This document shows, piece by piece, positions 9,356 to 17,826 of a stretch of DNA of 46,197 nucleotides. The DNA is taken from NCBI GenBank assembly GCA_016124895.1, contig WGMU01000025.1:1-46197 (forward strand), in the 5' to 3' direction. The stretch is from a bacterium. Lineage in GTDB: Bacteria > Planctomycetota > Planctomycetia > Planctomycetales > Planctomycetaceae. The notes under the pieces were generated by a model. The model searched no databases. It was not told the DNA's origin and saw only the letters and a list, made by a program, of their open reading frames with translations. The position numbers and the translations under genes are program-made. Positions within the stretch are counted from its first letter, which is position 1, and each line of letters opens with the position of its first letter.

Positions 9356-9520
9356 GGGACACAACCTGACCGAGTCAGAAGGCGAGGGACTGGCACGAAG
9401 CGAGTACCAGCGAGGAGAAGGCAGAGCCGAAAGCAGTCAGTTCAGGCAGCAATCGCGATGACGATCACGATGGACCGCGGCGACTGCTGCGTGCCGTGAC
9501 TGCCGGCTCGATGCACGCGA

Positions 9521-9961
9521 CTAAATCTGCAGAACGCAGATCAGCGCAGCCCTTGCGCCATGATTGCGCAGGGAACAGTGACGATCGGCCAGCGTCGAGC
9601 GGACTGCCCGCCGCAACACCAGGGGCATCCGATCCTGCAGAGTCGCGGGAGCAGGCGTGGGCGCGACGTCCGGTCCACCGGACGCAACACTTTGCGATGA
9701 AGCCGCTGAACCGGTGCTGACGACAAACTCCGGCCCATAGGGTGACGTCGAGTCTTCGTCCGACGGCTCACGAAACGGGCCGCGATCAATGTCGTCTGGG
9801 GCCGCAACGCCGAGCAGCATCGGATGCCAGGCATGCAGGTCAAACACACTGTCAAACGGCACGCCGCGATCTTCCCAGTCCGCATCAAACGACGGAACCG
9901 GGCAATGCCCCACACACAGGAGCAGTAACCAGCACAGCATCTTGTGAAACGGTGAATTCAT
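9521..9961 (-). CDS. Small secreted protein of unknown function in the efflux operon
   Basis: A 146-residue protein starting MNSPFHKMLCWLLLLC, a convincing signal peptide, followed by an acidic, Pro/Ser-rich region and a basic C-terminus with a few Cys. I recognise no domain. It sits between tolC and the first adaptor on the same strand, and small secreted proteins at such positions are common in planctomycete efflux operons. The start ATG at 9961 is the first in frame. The 165 bases between this gene and the adaptor hold nothing I recognise. The reading frame is moderately secure because of the signal peptide and the conserved gene order. Confidence 0.55.
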   Translation of the reverse strand: MNSPFHKMLCWLLLLCVGHCPVPSFDADWEDRGVPFDSVFDLHAWHPMLLGVAAPDDIDRGPFREPSDEDSTSPYGPEFVVSTGSAASSQSVASGGPDVAPTPAPATLQDRMPLVLRRAVRSTLADRHCSLRNHGARAALICVLQI

Positions 9962-10004
9962 CGTTCAGCCAATATGCGACCCGATGAGCTAGTTTGCAAG
10001 GCCC

Positions 10005-10067
10005 GTAGGTTCTGCATGCCGGGCAGGACCAGCCGCGTTGCGGTCCTCTCCGACAGAGAGGACCTAC
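10005..10067. repeat. Compound palindromic element overlapping the tolC stop codon
   Basis: A perfect 9-base stem GGTCCTCTC (10042-10050) and GAGAGGACC (10056-10064) closes the five-base loop CGACA. The whole element is bounded by GTAGGTTC on the left and GGACCTAC on the right, which are near inverted repeats. It overlaps the tolC stop (complement of 10064-10066). The shape is REP/MITE-like. There is no T-tract, so it is not a classical terminator, though it may stabilise the 3' end of tolC mRNA. Confidence 0.6.
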
Positions 10068-11734
10068 TGTGTCGTGCCGGGATTGAAGAGTTGGAGTCTC
10101 GCGCCCTGCTGCTGCTGGATGTTCTGCAGCACTCCGCGTCGCTGATCGCCGCCTTCGGCTGCTCCCTGAATTGCCGTGCCGATGGTGGCCGGGTTCAGTC
10201 CGCCGGTCAGCAGCAAGCCTTCCAGTTGCATGCGGGCCTGCTGAGCCTGGCTGCGGGCCGTCAGCCAGTTCATGGTCATTTCAAACCAGGTCTGCCGTGC
10301 GGCCAGGACGCGCGGCAGGTCGAACTGCCCCTGCTCATATCCGCTCGTTACCAGATCGAGGTTCTGCTTCGTTTTCGGAAGGATGTGTGTTGCCAGTCGC
10401 TGTGACTCGTTGCGTGCCGTTTCGTAGTCGCAGTACGTCAGAGCGAACTGATCCCGCAGCACGAGCCGCGTTCGTTCGACCTCCTGTTCAGCCCGAGCCG
10501 CGTCGTGCCAGGCGTTGTAAATGTTGCCCTGGTTGCGATCGAATAAGGGCAATGGCAGAGCCAGCAGTGTGCTGACCGTTGAGCCGCCGTTGACATGATC
10601 GACCTCGCCAACGACCTGCACTGTCACGTCAGGAATTGGTTGAGCTTCCTGCCGCTCCAGCGTCTTCCGGGCAACTCCTACTTGAGCCTGGGAGGACCGG
10701 AGCAGGCCACTTGTTTCTAACAGTTGCTGCCAGAGCGCATCTCGATCCAGTTCCGGAAACTCTTTCGGGAAGTCACCCGCAAGCTGTCCGGCTGCCTGGT
10801 CCGGCATTCCGACCATATCCATCAGGTGTTGCCAGGCGAGTTCATAATTCGACCGGGCGCGATCCCGCGACGACTCAAACACCTGAAGCTGAACTTCCGA
10901 CTGCAGCACATCAGAGACCGGAGCCTCACCAGCGTCATAAAGTTTCTGTGCGGTCGTCACTCCTTCACGGGTCACGGTGACGATTTCGTCCGCCAGTTTC
11001 AGTTCTTCCTGCACGGCCAGCGCGGCGTAGAACCGCTGCCGCACGTCGTTGAGCACACGTTGCCGCTGGGCCTCCTGCTGAAACGCGACATCCTGAATCC
11101 CGAAGTCCTCGATCTCGCGATTCAGTGTCAGCTTGCCGCCTGTGATGAAAGTCTGCTGGACGAAGGCACCATCCGTGCGCCCCCCGCCGGACGAGGCGGC
11201 ATCCGAACGCAGGTAACCGACCGTTGGGTTCGGATACAGGCCGACCTGAGTCCAGTTGCCGCGTTCCTTTTCGATCTCCGCCTCAGCCATTCGCAGCGTC
11301 GGATTATTCCGTAGAGCCAATTCCTCAAACGCTTCGAGAGTCGAGGGCGGGAGTTCGTTCGCTGACGGTTGCATCTGAGCGGCACAAGCCGGCGACACGC
11401 GATTCGGCGAAGCCTCCGTCCGGGCAGCGGTGAGTTTCGAGACGTTGTGTGGCTCGATGGTTTCGGTGGCCTGCCAGCCAACAGCAGAAATCACGGAATC
11501 GTCAGCCTGACCATCGGCTGCGGTCCCTGCAGCAACCTTTGGCAATCCTGCACGCGGACCGTCGTTGAGTCGCGGATGACCGACTGCGACGATGGATTGA
11601 GGACTTTCAGACTCGAATCTTTGGACTCCGGGCGGCGTTCCGCTCGGCTCCGGACGCTCAACTCTCGACTCCACTGCCGCACACCCGCTGATCAGAGCGG
11701 ATGCCAATGCCACCCAGCGTGCAGAATGGTTCAT
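10064..11734 (-). CDS. TolC-type outer-membrane efflux lipoprotein
   Basis: Outer-membrane channel of the tripartite efflux system, 556 residues. The ATG at 11734 (MNHSARWVALAS) has the ribosome site GAGG six bases upstream and opens a lipoprotein signal ending ISGC with lipidated Cys18; a longer in-frame frame upstream lacks these features. The mature N-terminus (about residues 19-130) is low-complexity and includes a stretch, VESRVERPEPS, encoded by the dispersed repeat. The OEP domain follows with two repeats, seen in ALRNNPTLRMAEAEIEKERG and the Arg/Gln-rich coiled helices (AQRQRVLNDVRQRFYAAL, LVTSGYEQGQFDLPRVL). It is the first gene of the operon and the only channel present, so it probably serves both pumps. 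Confidence 0.92.
   Translation of the reverse strand: MNHSARWVALASALISGCAAVESRVERPEPSGTPPGVQRFESESPQSIVAVGHPRLNDGPRAGLPKVAAGTAADGQADDSVISAVGWQATETIEPHNVSKLTAARTEASPNRVSPACAAQMQPSANELPPSTLEAFEELALRNNPTLRMAEAEIEKERGNWTQVGLYPNPTVGYLRSDAASSGGGRTDGAFVQQTFITGGKLTLNREIEDFGIQDVAFQQEAQRQRVLNDVRQRFYAALAVQEELKLADEIVTVTREGVTTAQKLYDAGEAPVSDVLQSEVQLQVFESSRDRARSNYELAWQHLMDMVGMPDQAAGQLAGDFPKEFPELDRDALWQQLLETSGLLRSSQAQVGVARKTLERQEAQPIPDVTVQVVGEVDHVNGGSTVSTLLALPLPLFDRNQGNIYNAWHDAARAEQEVERTRLVLRDQFALTYCDYETARNESQRLATHILPKTKQNLDLVTSGYEQGQFDLPRVLAARQTWFEMTMNWLTARSQAQQARMQLEGLLLTGGLNPATIGTAIQGAAEGGDQRRGVLQNIQQQQGARLQLFNPGTTQ
11609..11672 (-). repeat. Dispersed repeat copies inside tolC just after the lipoprotein signal
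   Basis: On the gene strand the segment contains GTCGAGAGTTGAGCGTCCGGAG and further GAGTCCAAAG and TCGAGTC units. They are read in the same frame as the copy in the pump gene (SRVERPE versus SRVEGPE). The position, three residues after the lipidated Cys, is a flexible linker that should tolerate insertion. Confidence 0.6.
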
Positions 11735-12104
11735 GTTCAACCTCGACTTCCGTGTCCTCACACATCGGATATCGACAGGCCGTAGAGAGAACTCCAAACG
11801 GACGAGTAAAATGCGGCGACTTCTTCGCGAGGCCATTGTGTATTTTGCAAATGTCTCCTCTGGCTGCCCACTTTCACTCAAGTTGGAGACAGACGCGCAC
11901 GCAGCGTGAGCCGACGCTTGAACGACAACGTGAGAACGGGCCAGACATCTCCCGGATGCATCACACAATCTGCCACCACTGGAGCGACGCGGCAGGGATG
12001 CGAATCGGCGTTATGGCGAGTCACAATGTTCTCATCGCAGTGATACAGTCATGGCAAACAAAGTGGTGCAAACCAAATTTCAAAGGGGCAGGATCCGAAC
12101 TCTC
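11735..12104. other. Divergent intergenic region between tolC operon and DUF1552 gene
   Basis: About 370 bases between two divergently transcribed units. It must hold the promoters of both, but I see no convincing sigma-70 pair, no clear operator palindrome and no RNA structure. The ribosome sites are visible: GAGG before tolC and AGGA about 11 bases before the DUF1552 ATG. Confidence 0.5.
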
Positions 12105-13397
12105 ATGAACAATGCCAGTTTCAACCGTCGCCAGTTGCTTCGCGCTGCCGGAACGATCGTCGCATTGCCCGCGTTCGAATCCGCTGGCTTCAGGAGATTC
12201 GCGTCTGCAGCAGAAGCCAGATCGCCACGACCGAAGCGTGCCGTCTTCCTCGGTTTCGGCTGGGGGGTGACTGAGGAGACGTGGCTGCCCGATGCGAACG
12301 TCACCGGGGCGGATTATGTTCTGCCGTCGGGACTCGCACCGCTCGCCCGGCACCAGGCGGACTTCTCGATCGTGCAGGGGTTGGCGAACAAATTCGCTAA
12401 CGAAGCGCACTGGGGCAGCACGTTCTGGTTGACCGGCGCGAATCGCTATGCCGAACCGGGGCAGAGTTTTCATAACAGCATTTCCGTGGATCAGGTCGTC
12501 GCGGAGCAACTCGGTCAGGGCACACGATTCCCTTCGATCCAACTCAGTTGTCCGGATGGCGTGGCGAACGGTCATGGACCGGGCCTGTCGCTGGCGTGGG
12601 ACGAACGCGGCAAGCCGCTCGCGGGACTTGACAGCCCGCTGCGAGCCTATCACCGGTTATTTTCGGACGACTCGATGCCGCTCGCCCGGCGGCAGGCACT
12701 GCTGGCCGAAAAGCGGAGCGTGCTGGACGCGGTCCTCGCTGATGCCCGGCGCGTGCAGCGCGTTCTGAACCGGACCGATTCCGCCAAGCTCGACGAATAC
12801 TTCGACGGCGTACGTGATATCGAGACACGGCTGTCGAAAGACGAGCAGTGGATGACGGTGCCGAAGGCAAAGACATCGCTTGCCGAGCCGCCGTCCGGTG
12901 TAGCCGGCCGTGACGAAATCGCACTCATGTACGACCTGATCGTCGCCGCACTGCAGACCGACACGACGCGCGTCATCACGTATCGTCAACCGGTGACTTC
13001 ATTGCTGAGCAGTCTGGGCATCAAGCTCGCCGCGCACGACATGACGCACTACACGACCGGCGAGCGACTGGAGGCCTCGCAGCGCCGCGATGTCGCTCAG
13101 AGTGAACTGCTCGCCGGACTGCTCGACCGGCTCAAAGCGACGCAGGAGCCCGACGGCAGCTCGCTGCTGGATCACACTGTTCTGGCCTACGGCAGCAACA
13201 TCCGCACGGTGCATTATCTCGACAACTGCCCGCTGCTGCTGGCTGGAGGCGGCGCAGGATTGAAATGCGGTCAGCATCTGGTTCTGCCGAAAGACACTCC
13301 ACTCGCCAGCGTCTGGCTCACGCTGCTGCACGGTCTCGGAGTCGAAGCCGACCGCCACGGCGACAGCACCGGGATCATGAAGGAGCTGCAGGCATGA
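12105..13397 (+). CDS. DUF1552 family protein with Tat signal
   Basis: A 430-residue exported protein of the DUF1552 family, of unknown activity and typically paired with DUF1592-type cytochrome proteins in planctomycetes and relatives. The start is the ATG at 12105 (MNNASFNRRQ); an in-frame ATG 18 codons upstream would bury the Tat signal. The twin-arginine motif NRRQLLRAAG is followed by a hydrophobic stretch and AEA. Recognisable family segments are the early FLGFGWG, the central WGSTFWLTGA and ISVDQVVAEQLG, and the C-terminal AYGSNI plus LLLAGGGAG. Its stop overlaps the start of the next gene (ATGA), so translation is coupled. The pair probably acts as one periplasmic system. Confidence 0.9.
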   Translation: MNNASFNRRQLLRAAGTIVALPAFESAGFRRFASAAEARSPRPKRAVFLGFGWGVTEETWLPDANVTGADYVLPSGLAPLARHQADFSIVQGLANKFANEAHWGSTFWLTGANRYAEPGQSFHNSISVDQVVAEQLGQGTRFPSIQLSCPDGVANGHGPGLSLAWDERGKPLAGLDSPLRAYHRLFSDDSMPLARRQALLAEKRSVLDAVLADARRVQRVLNRTDSAKLDEYFDGVRDIETRLSKDEQWMTVPKAKTSLAEPPSGVAGRDEIALMYDLIVAALQTDTTRVITYRQPVTSLLSSLGIKLAAHDMTHYTTGERLEASQRRDVAQSELLAGLLDRLKATQEPDGSSLLDHTVLAYGSNIRTVHYLDNCPLLLAGGGAGLKCGQHLVLPKDTPLASVWLTLLHGLGVEADRHGDSTGIMKELQA

Positions 13398-16033
13398 GAG
13401 CCGGCTTGCTTTACATGCTGCTGCTTGTCGTGCTGGCGCCGGTCGCAGGTGCCGAACCGGTTCCCGCACGGCTGAATGAAACGCAACGCGGCTTTTTCCG
13501 TGACTACTGTGTCGAGTGCCACAACGCCGAGACGCAGGAAGGCATGCTGCGACTCGATGAGATTCCTTTCGTGATCGAATCAGTCGAACAGGCTGACCGC
13601 TGGCAGAAGATCCTGAACCAGCTCAATTCCGGCGCGATGCCGCCGGAAAATGCGACACAGCCGGAGCCGGCGCGCAAAGCGGATTTCCTTGACGTTCTGT
13701 CGCATACGCTCGTCACGGCGCGGAAGACGCTCGGCGATCAGGGAGGCCGGATCACGCTGCGGCGTCTGAATCAGCGCGAGTACCGGAACACAATCCGCGC
13801 GCTGCTGGGAGTCGACGTGGAGACCAGCGATCTGCCGGCTGACAGCGGCACCGGCACGTTCGACACGGTTGGCGCGTCGCAATACATGTCGGGTGACCAG
13901 ATCGAACAGTATCTGGCGCTCAGCCGCCGGGCACTCGACGAGTCTTCTGCGCGGGCTGCGGGGGGAACTCAGCATCATCGGGCGCGCGAAGAAGCCGAAG
14001 ACTTCGGTAATCGCCGCATGGACTCGCTCTTCAAACGCACGCGCGAACTGCACGAACAGCACGCGAGCTGGGCCGCCGCAGTCGATGCCGCCGCCGAGCG
14101 TCCGGAGAATCTGGATATTGCCGCGGTGTTGCGCGAGAAGGCGAAGAAGCCGCGACCTTCTTCGGGCGTCCCGTATCCCACGCCGCTGTTTTTCTATTAC
14201 GACTGGGATCAGATCAAAGGCGCTCCGCCGCCGACCGAGTTTGGCTTCAACGACGCTCAGGCGGCGTTCTTCTCGGAAAACCAGTATCTGCACTTCTTTC
14301 CTTACTACGACGACTACCAGAAGCTGCCCGGCCGCGAGTCCGGTGCGTGGCTGCTGTTCTACCAGGCGTACCGGGAAGCGTACGTGTCGGCTGGCGAGGA
14401 CTGGCCGCCGGGAACGTACACGCTCCGGATGCGGGTCGCTGCGAATGAGGCCGCGCCGCCCGAGCGACGCTTTCTGGAAGTCGGTCAGCGCGGCGACGAC
14501 GTCAGCGACTTCACCGTGTTCGGCGCGCATCAGGTCACCGGGACGCTTGACGATCCGCAGATCATCGAACGGGTCGTCCAGATCAGCACGGACGGCAAGC
14601 GGGAATTCGCGATCCGCGAGAAGCGGCCCAATTCACGCACCGCCGAGATTCGCAGCTATCACGACGAGTTTGAGAAAACCGGACACGGGCCGGTGCCGGC
14701 GATCTGGATCGACTGGCTGGAAATCGACGGGCCGGGCGACGCGCCTTCAGGTATCGTTTCGCTGACGGCAGACTCTCAGGGTCGAGCCGGTGCCCGCGAT
14801 GTGATCGAACGGTTTGCCACGCGGGCGTTTCGCGGTGTAAAGCCGGAACCGGAGTATCTCGATCGGCTTGTCGCGTTGTTCGAGTCGCGCCTCGATGTCG
14901 GCGATGACTTTGACGACGCGCTGAAAACGCCGCTCAGTGTGGTGCTCGCCTCGCCCGGCTTTCTGTATCTGAGCGAGCCGTCCGGCAATGGCGGCCCACG
15001 GAAACTCGACGGATTCGAACTCGCCTCGCGACTGTCGTATTTCCTCTGGAGCGCGCCGCCGGATGACGAACTGCTCGCGCTGGCCGGCAGCGAAGAGCTG
15101 CTCGAACCGGATGTGCTCGCCGCGCAGGTCGATCGAATGCTCGACGACGGACGATCGCATGAGTTCGTGGCCGGCTTTGCACACCAGTGGCTCGGCCTGG
15201 AACGACTGGACTTCTTCCAGTTCGATTTCCGGCTGCATCGCAGCTTTGACGACAGTACGAAGGCAGCGGCGCGCGAAGAGGTGTACCAGACCATCGCCCT
15301 GCTGCTGCGCGAGAACCTCAGTCTGTCCCGTTTGCTGAAGTCGGACTTTGCGGTAATCAACGGGCTGCTTGCCAGCTATTACGGGATCGACGGCGTGACT
15401 GGCGATGAGTTCCGCCGGATCGATCTTCCCGATCACTCGCCGCGCGGCGGATTACTCGGCATGGCAGCGATCCTGGCGATGGGCAGCAATGGCCAGGTAA
15501 CAAGTCCCGTCGAGCGCGGTGCCTGGGTGCTGCGCAAACTGCTGAATGATCCGCCGCCTCCCGCGCCGCCGAACGTTCCACAACTGGCGCGGCTCGACGG
15601 CCAGTTGCTCAACGTCCGCGAACGACTGCGAGCTCATCAGGAACAGCCTCAGTGCGCGAACTGCCATCGCCGGATCGATCCACTCGGACTGGGTCTGGAG
15701 AACTTTGACGCGGCAGGGAAATGGCGGACGGAAGACACACTGGTTCGCGATGGCAGTGTCAGAAAGACCTGGCCGATCAAACCTGCCGGCGCGTTCTTCA
15801 ACGGCCCCGAGTTCAACAGTTACCTCGAACTCCGCGACATCATCGCGTCACGTCCGGACGGCTTCGCCCGGGGTTTCAGCGAGTCACTGATCGAATACGC
15901 GCTCGGTCGTCCCTGCGGCTTTACAGACGCCGACCTCACAGCGGCCATGATTCAGCGTGCCAGAAGCAAAGACTTCGCCGTTCGCGAATTCATTCAGGCA
16001 CTCGTTGCCAGCAGCGCATTCCGGTCGAAGTGA
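13394..16033 (+). CDS. DUF1587/DUF1592/DUF1588/DUF1585 protein with planctomycete cytochrome-type Cys motifs
   Basis: A secreted multi-domain protein of 879 residues whose start overlaps the DUF1552 stop by four bases. Signal peptide at residues 1-20. The heme-type motif CVECH at residues 39-43 marks the PSCyt1-like domain. DUF1587 follows (RITLRRLNQREYRNTIRALLG). A large insert of about 250 residues before DUF1592 contains aromatic-rich segments (LFFYYDWDQI, LHFFPYYDDY). DUF1592 includes FELASRLSYFLWSAPPDDEL. DUF1588 carries a second motif, CANCH, near residues 754-758 (RRIDPLGLGLENFD), and DUF1585 ends the protein (IEYALGRPCGFTD). The family function is not established; electron transfer or polymer breakdown is inferred from its Cys-His motifs and secretion. 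A decayed copy of its 3' end lies at 20854-20986. Confidence 0.92.
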   Translation: MRAGLLYMLLLVVLAPVAGAEPVPARLNETQRGFFRDYCVECHNAETQEGMLRLDEIPFVIESVEQADRWQKILNQLNSGAMPPENATQPEPARKADFLDVLSHTLVTARKTLGDQGGRITLRRLNQREYRNTIRALLGVDVETSDLPADSGTGTFDTVGASQYMSGDQIEQYLALSRRALDESSARAAGGTQHHRAREEAEDFGNRRMDSLFKRTRELHEQHASWAAAVDAAAERPENLDIAAVLREKAKKPRPSSGVPYPTPLFFYYDWDQIKGAPPPTEFGFNDAQAAFFSENQYLHFFPYYDDYQKLPGRESGAWLLFYQAYREAYVSAGEDWPPGTYTLRMRVAANEAAPPERRFLEVGQRGDDVSDFTVFGAHQVTGTLDDPQIIERVVQISTDGKREFAIREKRPNSRTAEIRSYHDEFEKTGHGPVPAIWIDWLEIDGPGDAPSGIVSLTADSQGRAGARDVIERFATRAFRGVKPEPEYLDRLVALFESRLDVGDDFDDALKTPLSVVLASPGFLYLSEPSGNGGPRKLDGFELASRLSYFLWSAPPDDELLALAGSEELLEPDVLAAQVDRMLDDGRSHEFVAGFAHQWLGLERLDFFQFDFRLHRSFDDSTKAAAREEVYQTIALLLRENLSLSRLLKSDFAVINGLLASYYGIDGVTGDEFRRIDLPDHSPRGGLLGMAAILAMGSNGQVTSPVERGAWVLRKLLNDPPPPAPPNVPQLARLDGQLLNVRERLRAHQEQPQCANCHRRIDPLGLGLENFDAAGKWRTEDTLVRDGSVRKTWPIKPAGAFFNGPEFNSYLELRDIIASRPDGFARGFSESLIEYALGRPCGFTDADLTAAMIQRARSKDFAVREFIQALVASSAFRSK

Positions 16034-16186
16034 AACGTGCGGTTCTGCCACCTGTTTCTGGATCAGGCCTGGCTGATTCGAGTCACTGCGTAGCCAGTCC
16101 CAGCCACTCCCTGACGCGAGGCAGTCGTTTGAAAACGGTCTGTTCAAGAAGGAATACGAGCAGCAGCAGTCGTTAAAGGTGCCTTT

Positions 16187-16315
16187 GTGCGTTGTATCGC
16201 GCTGTTGCTGGCCATGAGTCTGGCCTCGTGTTCGTCGTCAACCGCCTCGGATTCGACGGTCGGCGCGACTGTCAACGGGTCGACGAAAACGGCGCAGCTT
16301 GTGCTGACCCGTTAG
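16187..16315 (+). CDS. Tiny putative lipoprotein (possibly a remnant)
   Basis: A 42-codon frame starts at GTG with AAAGG seven bases upstream and reads VRCIALLLAMSLASC, a good lipoprotein signal with Cys15, then a Ser/Thr-rich tail ending at TAG 16315. The ribosome site and lipobox argue that it is or was a real start. A mature part of only 27 residues suggests a truncated gene; such signals in planctomycetes usually precede 100-200 residue proteins like the one at 18212-18589. No homologous continuation is visible downstream. Confidence 0.4.
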   Translation: MRCIALLLAMSLASCSSSTASDSTVGATVNGSTKTAQLVLTR

Positions 16316-16566
16316 ACCACGGTCGATCCGTTCGTCGTGCCGTCAACCCTGGATTTGATCCCGCTCAATTCCGTCGCAATCCGCTGGCACATACTGTGAT
16401 CCATACGACTTTGACAGCGAAACCACTAAATCGAAGGAAACCCGACGCATACTCGCTTTGTCGCGCACCGTCGACGAATCGCGGATTATGCCAGATTTTT
16501 TTGAACGCAGTGATCACGCGGGGCGTCCTGTTTGAGTCCAAATGTAAAGCAGGCCTGAGATTCAGG
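16316..16566. other. Non-coding leader before ECF sigma factor gene
   Basis: About 250 bases with no gene I can support. A perfect TTGACA lies at about 16410, but no matching -10 hexamer is found at proper spacing. A run of seven T lies near 16495-16501. No terminator hairpin is evident. Confidence 0.4.
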
Positions 16567-17187
16567 ATGCGGGAACACCATGTGTCCATCCTGCATCATC
16601 AGACTGGCCATAAGGAGTCGTCCGCCATCGAACAGAGACTTCGACAGACCGAAGAGCGGCTGGCAGTCGCCCTGGCGCAGACGGGTGACCGTGGCGCATT
16701 TGGACGGCTCGTGGACCTGTATGACAAGCGATTGTACTACTTCATCCGACGAATCGTTGGAAACGCAGAAGATGCGTTTGACGTTTTGCAGACAGTATGG
16801 CTGCAGGTTCATCGGCACCTCGGATCACTCCAGTCGCCATCAGCATTCCGTGTCTGGGTATATCAAATCGCACATTCTCAATCCGTATCAGAACTTCGCC
16901 GGAAATCAAGACGCCCGGTAACAGTTGATGAACCGGACGAGATCGACGGAACCTCCCAAGCTGACGAAGGAGAAGTAGAGCCATTTGACAACGCCGAACT
17001 CGTACACATGGCGCTGGACCGCATGTCGGTTGACCAAAGGCGAATTCTGACACTGCGGTTTCTGGAAGAGATGAGCATTGATGAGATCTCACTCGTAATT
17101 GACGTGAAACCCGGAACTGTGAAATCGCGACTCCATTACGCGAAGCTGGCGCTGCACGGGACAATCAGGGAGCTTCTCGATGAATAA
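16567..17187 (+). CDS. ECF-type RNA polymerase sigma factor
   Basis: A 206-residue alternative sigma factor with region 2 (FGRLVDLYDKRLYYFIRRIVG, then DAFDVLQTVWLQVHRHL) and region 4 (ISLVIDVKPGTVKSRLHYAK) well conserved. The start is taken as the ATG at 16567, with GAG about eight bases upstream; the open frame extends about 125 codons further but without sigma-like content. It overlaps the following membrane-protein gene by eight bases, suggesting translational coupling and a functional pair. No FecR or zinc-finger anti-sigma gene is adjacent, so the two-helix protein is the candidate regulator (inference). Its base composition is slightly more AT-rich than the neighbours. Confidence 0.9.
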   Translation: MREHHVSILHHQTGHKESSAIEQRLRQTEERLAVALAQTGDRGAFGRLVDLYDKRLYYFIRRIVGNAEDAFDVLQTVWLQVHRHLGSLQSPSAFRVWVYQIAHSQSVSELRRKSRRPVTVDEPDEIDGTSQADEGEVEPFDNAELVHMALDRMSVDQRRILTLRFLEEMSIDEISLVIDVKPGTVKSRLHYAKLALHGTIRELLDE

Positions 17188-17647
17188 ATCTAATCGTGAT
17201 TTCAGTCTCCACGAGCAACTCCTTCAACAGGATGACTCGCTCCAACAAACTCGATATCAGGAGCATCGCATGAAACTCGAATCTGCACTCGATCAGCTCG
17301 AACGTCGTGAACAGTTCATCCTGAAACTCTGCAAACTTTTCGTCGTGATCACAATCGCCCTGATGATTTTGGGAGGGAGTGAAGTACTCGGTGGGTTTGA
17401 TCCATGGAATGCTAACGCCAACATTCTTTCCATTACCCTGGGGATCATTTATGTGATTTTTGCGGTCTCCACAGCGATGCTGGCCGCGTACTACTTTTCG
17501 AACCTGCGACCGACGACCCGACAGACCAGAGACACCTTGTTCCAGCATTCGCTCAGCGAAATGGCTCAGGCACTCGACGCAATTCGAGAAGAGGTACGAT
17601 CCCTGAAAGACCGGGACGCCGGAGACACGGATCAGCCGATTCAATAG
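17180..17647 (+). CDS. Two-helix membrane protein coupled to ECF sigma factor
   Basis: A 155-residue protein of no named family. The N-terminal 50 residues are polar, Gln/Glu-rich and helical (EQLLQQDDSLQQTRYQEHR). Two membrane helices follow at about 53-72 and 82-106, then a polar C-terminus with a predicted helix (MAQALDAIREEVRSLKDR). Both tails would face the cytoplasm in a hairpin topology. The ATG lies inside the sigma gene's last codons (ATGAATAA overlap). Position and topology fit a membrane-bound partner or anti-sigma factor, but no sequence motif proves this. No terminator follows; the next sequence is a decayed region on the other strand. Confidence 0.75.
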   Translation: MNKSNRDFSLHEQLLQQDDSLQQTRYQEHRMKLESALDQLERREQFILKLCKLFVVITIALMILGGSEVLGGFDPWNANANILSITLGIIYVIFAVSTAMLAAYYFSNLRPTTRQTRDTLFQHSLSEMAQALDAIREEVRSLKDRDAGDTDQPIQ

Positions 17648-17649
17648 CT

Positions 17650-17826
17650 GACACGTTCCTGTGTTGGAATTCGCCAGAGTTCCCGAAATGAGAATGTTGA
17701 GCGACATCCACTGCGACTGCAGTTGGCCCAAGTTTCAAGCTCACTGCGTAGACCTGACGGTCGCCACGCGTGTTTGAGTGGAAGGCGATCCACCGTCCGT
17801 CGGACACGAACGTGACATCCGGTTCC
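17650..17826 (-). pseudogene. Scrap of a PD40/TolB-like beta-propeller gene
   Basis: Read on the minus strand in a frame different from the PepSY fragment, the segment gives SDGRWIAFHSNTRGDRQVYA, a textbook PD40/TolB-propeller blade ending. There is no start, no stop of its own with meaning and no further blades. It joins the PepSY fragment at about 17826 with a frame change, so this is a junction of two broken genes rather than a fusion protein. Confidence 0.55.

Noticed and set aside
12051-12104. Earlier ATG for the DUF1552 gene
   Set aside because: It would place 18 polar residues before the Tat signal and lacks a ribosome site; ATG 12105 fits the signal.
16410-16445. TTGACA as a promoter for the sigma gene
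   Set aside because: No acceptable -10 hexamer occurs 16-18 bases downstream, so the hexamer alone is not evidence.
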